Shown here: piece after piece, positions 56,718 to 64,000 of the stretch | Layout: each line of letters starts with the position of its first letter | Position numbering within the stretch: the stretch's first letter is position 1 | Source of the DNA: Mallotus nudiflorus | Taxonomy: Eukaryota > Streptophyta > Magnoliopsida > Malpighiales > Euphorbiaceae | NCBI GenBank assembly: GCA_947683625.1 | Contig: CANTUR010000630.1 | Span: forward strand, 1,674,001-1,738,000 | Direction: 5' to 3' | DNA length: 64,000 nt | The notes under the pieces: model-generated | What the model was told of the DNA's origin: nothing | What the model saw: the letters and a program-made list of their open reading frames with translations, nothing else | Database searches by the model: none | Translations under genes and position numbers: made by a program

Positions 56718-58201
56718 TGTTGACCTTAATAATAATCAATCTTAATTTTAATCTTAACAAACTTAATTTTGAGCATTTAATTTGTTTATTTAAGTGTGTA
56801 TAAGTTAGGACTCTATTTGAAGTTAAAATGAAGTATGATTATCTTGGGCTGATTGGACCTTTGAGATTCAATGAGGCTTTTGACATCCTTAGAGCTTTAT
56901 AATGAGAAAGTTATCTTATTCACATTTGAAGTAGACAACTTGAAATTTCTGAATTAGGCATATTTTTCAAATCCAAGTTCATTTATGTATGCAAATTTTG
57001 AATCAAAATCCACGTATACGTCTGTCATCTTAGATTGTACATCTCTTAGTATTTTAGACATATCTTGAGTTACAGAAGTCCAATTAAGGTGATTCAAAAT
57101 GATATGGAAAGATAAGTTAAATATCTACAATTTTTATAAGAAATTATGGACAAATTAAAAATTTTTTAAGATTTAATCACGACTTTAACTTGTGTATAGT
57201 TGTTTGACAGTATTATGCATTTCAGATTGCACAGCTCTTAGTATTTTAGACATATCCTGAGCTACAAAAATAAAATTTAGGTGATTCAAAATGATATAGA
57301 AAGATAAGTCATATATATACAACTTTTATGAAGAAATTATGGGCAAATTCTCAAATTTCTTTAATAGAAAATCACACGTTCAACTTGGATATAGCTGTAT
57401 AATAATATTTTGCATTTCAGATTGCATAGCGCTTAGTATTTTGTACATATATTAAGCTAAAAAAGTCCAAATTAGATAATTCAAAAGGATATGAAAATCT
57501 AATTCAAATATGTATAACTTTTATGAAGAAGTGTGGATAAATTCAAACTTTTTGAGTAGCCAATCATGGTTTCAATCCATGAATAACTGTTTAACAGCAA
57601 CACTTTCAATGATTCAAAATATAGATGTTAGACACATTATTTGCACCTCTAACAACTATATTTTTAGTATATAAACACATCTAGAGCTGAATGAAAGTTA
57701 AGAAACTTGTTTTATCATTCATTCTTTCTTAAGCATTCATTGACCTCTCAAATTCTTTTAAACAATTCTTTATTTGTATAACTCTTGTGAGAGTTGGGTG
57801 TGTGTTAGAAATAAAATTTCTCTTCATCTTAAATCTTGGGTTAGATCAGAAGGGAAGTGAGATTTATTTTTAAAGGAATTGGTTTAAGTGTTGTCCGTTG
57901 AAATAATTGGGTTTTGGTTTTTTTGAGTGAGCCTTGAAAACTCATGTTGTAAGGTTGTAAAAGTGAGCTATAAAATTCTTATGTAATCTTAATATTATGT
58001 TTAAGATTATGGGTGATTGAAAATCCTAACTTGGGGATAAGTTAGGTGGAGACTTAGGATTGTTATTGAATTCGAACTCCTTAAATTTTTGTGTTCTTCG
58101 TTCTTCCTTCTCAACTTCCATTCAATTCTTGAAAAGAATTCTTTTAATTTCTCATTTTTATTTGATAGTCCTATTCACCCCCCCCTCTAGGACTCTTTTC
58201 A
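56718..58201 (+). repeat. 5' LTR of Sirevirus D
   Basis: Starts TGTTGACCTTAATAATAATC and ends CCCCCTCTAGGACTCTTTTCA. 1484 bp, longer than the LTRs of Sirevirus A (1074 and 1128 bp) because of the internal threefold repeat at 57026-57610. Preceded by CTTCT (56713-56717). Confidence 0.9.
57026..57610. repeat. Threefold tandem repeat of about 195 bp inside the LTR
   Basis: Three units starting near 57029, 57225 and 57418 with CAGATTGCACAGCTCTTAGT-like words, each with TTAGACATAT, GATTCAAAATGATAT and ACTTTTATGAAGAA. Absent from the Sirevirus A LTRs. Confidence 0.88.
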
Positions 58202-58202
58202 T

Positions 58203-58220
58203 TTAGTATCAAAGCTTGAA
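58203..58220 (+). other. Primer binding site of Sirevirus D
   Basis: TTAGTATCAAAGCTTGAA, close to TTGGTATCAGAGCTTGGA of initiator tRNA-Met primed copia elements. Confidence 0.8.
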
Positions 58221-58252
58221 TTTTAGGTACTTCATTGCTAGAATACAAGATC

Positions 58253-59969
58253 ACTGGGAGTGAATCACAAAACATCTCTTCTCTTAAACCATTCTTTGAT
58301 GGTAGTGACTATCCACATTGGAAATTCAAAATGGAATTATATCTTGATTGTGATTCCATCAAACTTTGGGACATTATCCTAAGAGGTTAGGAACCACCTA
58401 CAACTATCATTGATGGTGTGGTAACTATGTTTGTAAGAAGCCAATGGAGTATTGATCAAAAGGAAGAAAATCATAAAAATAAAAAAGTTATGATTACTCT
58501 AGCCTCTTCAATGACAAGAGAAGAAGGAGATAAGCTTCAACATTATATGTCGGCCAAAGAAATGTGGAAGACTGTAGAAAACCACTATAAAGGCAACATT
58601 CAAGTAAGAAGCAAGAAGGTTCAACTTTATATGTATGAATATGAACTCTTCAAAATGAAGCCTCGTGAATCAATCACGGAGTTGAAAAACTGTTTCAATG
58701 CTCTCCTTACAACCCTCAAGAAACTTAGAAAACATTTGTCCAAGGAAGAGGTAAACAACAAGATTCTAAGAATCCTACCTAAGAAGGATTAGGAATCTCA
58801 TGTTACTTCAATTAAGGAAGCTCAAGACCTCTCCACTTTATCAACCAATGTGCTTATTAGTAAGCTCTTAACACATGAGAACAAGAAGAGAAAGAAGAAA
58901 AGAAAAAGAGCATTGCTCTAAAAGCTCTTCAAGAAGATAGTGAAAAGGAAAGCATCAAAGATTCTAGTGATGAAGATGGTGACATTGCCATGCTCACTAG
59001 GAACTTCAAGAAGTTTTTTAGAAAGAAAAACTTCTTAAGAATAAGGGACTTCAATAAGAAGTTCAAAGGAGATGAGAAGAAGAAAACTAAGGAGGTTACT
59101 TGCTATGAATGTAAAAAATCGAGACATATTAAAAGTGAGTGTCCCAAACTCAAATTCAAGAACAAAGGAGCAAAAAATAAGAAGAAGGCATTCAAAACTA
59201 CTTAGGATGATTCCTCTGAATTTGAAGAGGAAAAGGAACAGCAAGAGGTGGCCAATCTTTTCTTTATGGCCCATAAAACGAAAATAAGGTACCATCCGCT
59301 TCTTATCCTTCTTTTGATGATTGTGATAATTATTATGATAATGATAATGATGATGAAAGCTCTATTATGAGCAAATTACTTATTAAATGCAAAAGTTTAT
59401 TATCTAAGAAGAAACATTATAAGCATGAGTTAGGTAGCTTAAATAGAGAATTAGAAATTTTAGAAATTAATTTTGCTAAACTTCTTAAATCAAATAAAAA
59501 ACTTGTTAGTGATGCAAAATCTTCTAATTCTTTAGAAGATCAACTTAAGAAAGCAAATGATAAAAATTATAAGCTTTCTAAGGAGGTCTTAACATTAAAG
59601 AATTACATTACTAAATTTAAGAGAAGAAAAGAAACTTTAGATAGTCTTATTGACTCTCAAAAATTTCATGGAGATATCCATGGAATTGGATATAAGAATG
59701 GAATGTCTTCATCATCTTCATCACATATTAATTTTGTAAAAGCTTTGCATGATTCCACTCCTTCAACCTCCAAATCAAATGAGACTCAAGCTTTCAAAGC
59801 TAAAAGATCTCATATGTTAAATAGCAAGGGAAAGTCACATGAGATTCGTCCTTCATTAACACAAAGAGGTAAGGCTCAAACTAAAGCACCTAAACCCAAG
59901 CATGCTTATATGTATAATATGCATGCTACACAATACAATGCACATAAACATGTTGCACAAAATTATTGA
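58253..59969 (+). pseudogene. Sirevirus D gag remnant
   Basis: Where Sirevirus A has ATGGGGAGT, D has ACTGGGAGT at 58253, so the start codon is lost; the frame reads GSESQNISSLKPFFDGSDY, PHWKFKMELYL. A stop follows at about 58388, then a 124-codon frame (58418-58792) with SAKEMWKTVENHYKGNIQV. The zinc knuckle is intact in sequence: CYECKKSRHIKSEC (59101-59142, CX2CX4HX4C). A last 200-codon frame (59367-59969) is coiled-coil rich (YKHELGSLNRELEILEINF). Frameshifts near 58900, 59205 and 59290. Confidence 0.88.
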
Positions 59970-60239
59970 AATACGCATCACCATTGCTAATGCATGTCTC
60001 ACTTAATGATATAAAATAATAGGAGATACACATAACACCAAAGGCATTTGCACACATTAGGAAAGCATTTCATCCAAAGAGGAATAAATTTTAAAAATAT
60101 TATATGTTCTTATTGCATGATCAAATGACATACTAATAATATGTGCTTATATAGAAGATTGCATATGAATTTATGTCCTACGAATTATCTTAAAACTAAC
60201 CAACCTAGACCAAGAAAGGTTTGGATCCAAAAGAACACT

Positions 60240-60802
60240 TAAATTGTATTATGTAAACATGCTTGAAATCCATAAGAATAAAAAGCAAGTGGTATCTCGA
60301 TAGTGAATGTTAAAGGCACATGACAAGATACAAAGAGAAATTTAACAAACTTAATGCTAAAAATGGAGGACATGTTACTTTCAAAGATAATTCAAAAGGA
60401 ACAATTATTGACATTAGAGAAATAGGTAATCCTCAATCCTTATCTATACATCATGTGTTGTTTGTTGATGGTCTCAAACATAATTTTCTTAGTATAAGTC
60501 AATTATATAACATGGGAAATAAAGTAACTTTCTATCCTAAAAATTGCTTTGTTAGTAGTCTTGATGAAAATAAAGTTATTTTTAGTGGAGAAATAGTAGA
60601 TAATGTTTATGTCATTTATTTGAATAAAATTGATAACAAAGACATAAAATTCTTAGTGTCTATCTCCCATGTCACATGGACATGGCATAGAAGGTTAAAA
60701 CATGCAAATTTTAAGCTTTTGAATGATCTTTGTAAACATGAACTTGTGATTGGTTTACCTAAGCTTGAATTCACTAAGGATAAACCCTGTGATGCTTGCT
60801 AA
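60240..60802 (+). pseudogene. Sirevirus D protease and pre-integrase region
   Basis: WYLDSEC (60290-60310) stands where the active site DSGC belongs: Gly is Glu, and the next codon is a stop (60311-60313). A 160-codon frame follows (60320-60802): GGHVTFKDNSKGTIIDI, HHVLFVDGLKHNFLSISQLY, then TWHRRLKHANFKLL and CDAC, the HHCC zinc-binding unit at the start of integrase. Confidence 0.88.
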
Positions 60803-61520
60803 AAGGGAAAACAATCCAAGTCCTCATTTAAGCTAAAAAATGTAGTGTCCACCTCTAGGCCACTTAAACTTATACATATGGATTTATTTGAACCAACTAG
60901 AGTTACTAGTCTCGATAGAATGCACAATGCATATGTATTGATTGATGATTACTCTAGATTTACATAGGTATGTTTCTTTGCTCATAAGAATGATGAATTT
61001 AAAGCTTTTAAAAAGTTTGCAAAAAGAGTTCAAAAAGAAAAAGGCTTTTATATTTCTTCTATTAGAAGTGATCATGGAACCGAATTTGAAAATGAATTTT
61101 TCAAAAACTATTGTAATGAAAATGGTATTTCTCATACATTTTTCATCTCCTATAACTGCTCAACAAAATAGGATAGTTAAAAGGAAAAATAGAACTCTTG
61201 TGGAAATGGCTAGAATAATTCTTCATGAGTATAATTTGCCTCTATACTTTTGGGCTGAAGCTGTTAACACATCTTATTATATTTCAAACTGAGTTTTCAA
61301 AAGACCAATTTTAAATAAAACATCTTATGAGCTATGGAACAATAGAAAACCTAAAATCTCATATCTAAGAGCACTTAGATGCAAGTGCTTTATATTGAAC
61401 ACCAAGGACAATCTTAGGAAATTTGATTCTAAAGTCGATGAAGGAATTTTCCTAGGTTATTCTATTTCTACTAAAGCATATAGGATCTCTAATAAGAGAA
61501 CTCTAATAGTTTAAAAGTCA
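60803..61520 (+). pseudogene. Sirevirus D integrase remnant
   Basis: After a stop: HMDLFEPTRVTSLDR (first Asp kept; Gly to Glu), YVLIDDYSRFT then a stop for Trp, SIRSDHGTEFENEFFKNYC (second Asp kept), a frameshift near 61140, then TAQQNRIVKRKNRTLVEMAR, where the catalytic Glu (VERKNRTL) is Lys. C-terminal part KFDSKVDEGIFLGYSIS near 61420-61470. Non-functional. Confidence 0.88.
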
Positions 61521-61526
61521 GTCCAT

Positions 61527-62711
61527 GTGCTATTTAATGATTCAAACTCACTTGATCCTAGAAAGGATGTTTATAGTGTTGATGATCTTGTAGGTAACAA
61601 TGAGATTGTGGAAACACAAGAAGAAAATGCGAGCAAGCCTTTGGAACTTGAAGATCTAAGCAAGGAGGAAAATAAGGAGACATCTCAACCTACTTTGAAG
61701 GATGAACTTCCAAAGGATTGGCAATTCAAGAAAGCTCACCCTCAAGACCTCATTATAGGTGACATTACAAAAGGGATAACTACTATATCTCAATTAAAGT
61801 CTATTGTTAATTTAGCCTTTATTTCTCAAATTGAACTCAAAAATATTGATGATGCTTTGAATGATGAATTTTGGGACATTTTTATGTAAGAAGAGTTAAA
61901 TTAATTTGAGAGAAACAAGGTTTGGACTTTGGTTCCTAGACTTAAACATCATCCTATTATAGGCACCAAATGGGTGTTTAGAAATAAGATGAATGAATAA
62001 GGTGTCATAACTAAGAATAAAGCTAGACTAGTAGCTAAAGGTTATAATCAAGAGGAAGGCATTGATTATTATGAAACCTTTGCCCTCGTTGCAATGTTAG
62101 AAGATATTAGGATGCTACTTGCATTTACATTATACATGAATTTTAAAATTTATCAAATGGATGTTAAAAGTGCATTTTTAAATGGTTTTATTAAATAAGA
62201 GGTGTATGTTGAACAACCTCCACGTTTTGAAAGCTTTGATTTTCCAAATCATGTATTTAAACTTTCCAAATCATTATATGGATTGAAACAAGCTCCTAGA
62301 GCTTGGTATGAAAGATTGAGCAACTTCTTATTAGAGAAAGGTTTCTCTAAAGGAAAAGTTGATATAACTCTTTTCATAAAGAAATCCAAGCATGATTTAT
62401 TAATTGTTCAAATATATGTTAATGACATTATATTCAGTGCTACTGACCATTGCTTATGTGAGGAATTCTCTAATTTAATACAAGGAAAATTTAAGATGAG
62501 TATGATGGGTGAACTCAAATTCTTTCTTGGACTACAAATTAAGCAAAGCAAAAATGGGATTTTCATCAATCAAACCAAGTATGCAAGAGACGTTCTCAAG
62601 AAATTTGGCATGGATGGAGCTAAGATAAGTAAAACTCTAATGAGCACCATAACCAACTTAACAAAGATGAGAATGGCAAACCAGTTAATGAAAAGTGATT
62701 TAGAGGTATGA
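61527..62711 (+). pseudogene. Sirevirus D reverse transcriptase remnant
   Basis: A 120-codon linker frame (61527-61889) precedes the RT. Then VWTLVPRLKHHPIIGTKWVF, ARLVAKGYNQEEGIDYYETF, MDVKSAFLNG, and the 169-codon frame 62202-62711: VYVEQPPRFESFDFPNHVFK, SLYGLKQAPRAWYERLSNF, then QIYVNDIIFSA, where the catalytic YVDD is YVND (AAT at 62421-62423), and GELKFFLGLQIKQS. Stops at about 61889, 61998 and 62199. Copia type. Confidence 0.9.
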
Positions 62712-63366
62712 TTGGATCTCTTCTTTATTTAACTGCTAGTAGACTCGATATTATATTTGCTACTTATTTGTATGCTAGATTTTAATCAAGTCCTAAAGAG
62801 TCTCATTTGAATGTTATCAAAAGAATTTTCAGATATCTTTATGGTACAATGTATTTAGGACTTTGGTATCCTAGAAGTTCATCCTTTGACTTGATTAGTT
62901 ATTCTGATGCAGACTTTGCTGGTAGTTTACTAGATAGAAAAAGCACTTCCGGAACTTGTCAAGTTTTAGGACAATGTTTAGTTTTTTGGTTTAGCAAGAA
63001 ACAAGTTTCAGTTGCCTTGTCCACTGCTAAAGCTGAATATATTGCAACAAGTCTTTGTTGTTCACAACTTTTATGGCAAAAACAACAGTTGTTAGACTAT
63101 GGTATAAAACTTGATCACATTTCAATCAAATGTGACAATACAAGTGTTATAACCTTAGCAAAAATCTCATTCAACATTCTAGAACTAAGCATATAGATAT
63201 TAGACATCATTTTTTGCGTGATCATGTTCAAATTAGTGATATCTCACTTGAATTTATTGAAACAAATAATCAACTTGCAGATATCTTCACCAAACCTCTC
63301 AATAGAGAGAGATTAAATTTCATTAAGCATGGACTTGGCATGATTGATGGTTCTAGTTTATCTTGA
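62712..63366 (+). pseudogene. Sirevirus D RNase H remnant
   Basis: Frame 62807-63196 reads RIFRYLYGTMYLGLWYPRSS, LISYSDADFAGSLLDRKSTS, GQCLVFWFSKKQVSVALSTA and KAEYIATSLCCSQLLW. Family STAEAEY is STAKAEY here, so a catalytic Glu is lost. After a frameshift near 63160: HIDIRHHFLRDHVQ, DISLEFIETNNQLADIFTKP, and stop at 63364-63366. Confidence 0.9.
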
Positions 63367-63553
63367 TTTTATATTTAATTGATGGTTGAACTATTTTCAA
63401 GTGAAATCATGTTGTGATTATTGATTACTTTGATTGATAAATATTTTGATTTTGATCTTAATTTTTTTTTATCGTCAACTTATATTTGGTTTATCCTTTT
63501 AAATTTCCTTTTGCATTTTTTCAAATAAGGAGAAATAATTTGAGTTTGCATGT

Positions 63554-64000
63554 TGTCACGACCCAAAACAGGGGCCATGACTGGTGCTAGGGAATGGGAA
63601 TTCTTTCGAATCTAGAACCCGTAGCAAGCCTTAAAATAAATAAAAGCATGCAATAATAATAATATAAATAAAATAACTCGTAGCGGAAATAAATCTCATA
63701 AATAAAATAAAATAATATTCTACCCATAGATTTAATAATACAAATCCATCTCTTATAAATATAAATAATCTTTTAATACAATCTCAGTTCAAATCTTTAA
63801 AATAAATATCTCATACAAACATAGTACATAAATCCCACAACTGACTACAACTACTATAGTGTCTAGAATATAAAATAAAGTCAAGTAAGCAGATTATATA
63901 GTAAAGTCGGGGCAGAAGAAATCCGACATAAGGGTCTGCTACTAAGGTCTAAAGATGAAGAGTCTCCTGAAAAATAGTCAACAGAGGGGAGTTAGACCTC
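63554..64000 (+). mobile_element. TGTCACGACCC-family repeat, copy D (cut by window end)
   Basis: Begins TGTCACGACCCAAAACAGG at 63554 inside the 3' region of Sirevirus D, preceded by CATGT. It follows copies B and C through the GTAGCAAGCC, AGTGTCTAGA and TCTCCTGAAAA blocks to the window edge. Confidence 0.88.

Larger units (their letters stand above)
56718..63553 (+). mobile_element. Sirevirus (Ty1/copia) D, plus strand, right end outside
   Basis: 5' LTR 56718-58201, primer site, gag-PR-IN-RT-RH to a pol stop at 63364-63366, then about 190 bp of 3' region up to TGTCACGACCC copy D. The 3' LTR is not in the window. Same family as Sirevirus A (70-90 percent-looking identity by eye in RT and IN) but opposite orientation. 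No envelope-like ORF in the visible 3' part. All ORFs broken. Confidence 0.9.

Noticed and set aside
1..64000. CRISPR arrays, bacterial operons, tRNA genes, riboswitches
   Set aside because: Nothing of the kind is visible. Repeats are microsatellites, tandem units or transposons, and the window is plant nuclear DNA.

Overview
This is a repeat-dominated, AT-rich stretch of a flowering-plant (probably eudicot) nuclear genome. The evidence is: Ty3/gypsy and Ty1/copia retroelements with plant-type primer sites (initiator tRNA-Met), an L1-type LINE, a CACTA terminus, a hAT-like element, broken copies of plant-type clathrin heavy chain and vacuolar H+-pyrophosphatase genes, and a short piece of plastid 16S rRNA gene. 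I cannot name the species. No intact autonomous element and almost no intact host gene is present; the best candidate for an intact host ORF is a two-exon DUF3615-like gene at 23975-24670.

Layout. 1-6864: a long LTR-like repeat of a family that begins TGTCACGACCC (copy A), split by a decayed minus-strand Ty3/gypsy element (548-5833, LTRs plus a 5-bp target duplication). 6865-13010: lower-copy DNA with an internal segmental duplication (7030-8205, partly repeated at 24712-24980), a SINE with a 15-bp target duplication, a LINE-like 3' end, and two clathrin heavy-chain exons with a premature stop. 13280-13556: a CACTA-type right end. About 14.0-23.56 kb: a second minus-strand Ty3/gypsy element of the Tat type with a possible antisense ORF at its 3' end; its integrase is cut by TGTCACGACCC copy B (15190 to about 18385). 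23.9-26.9 kb: gene-like remnants including the DUF3615-like ORF. 26970-29129: a solo LTR with target duplication.

29.3-31.5 kb and 50.7-56.7 kb carry five copies (four in tandem) of an unidentified gene-like module, here called module X. Individual copies were hit by a plastid 16S fragment, a hAT-like element, a solo LTR and a Sirevirus. 32.0-46.5 kb is a three-level nest: an L1-type LINE is split by a 13-kb minus-strand Sirevirus (Ty1/copia) with an envelope-like ORF, and that Sirevirus is split by TGTCACGACCC copy C (38676-41184, 5-bp duplication TTAAA). 46.5-48.4 kb: an H+-pyrophosphatase fragment and a threefold tandem repeat. 48653-50002: a solo Sirevirus LTR. 56718-63553: a plus-strand Sirevirus whose 3' part is cut by TGTCACGACCC copy D, which runs off the window.

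The coding remnants do not work together as a pathway; they are successive layers of insertion. The catalytic residues lost in the two Sireviruses and many differences in the plastid fragment are G:C to A:T transitions, as expected for methylated, silenced DNA.
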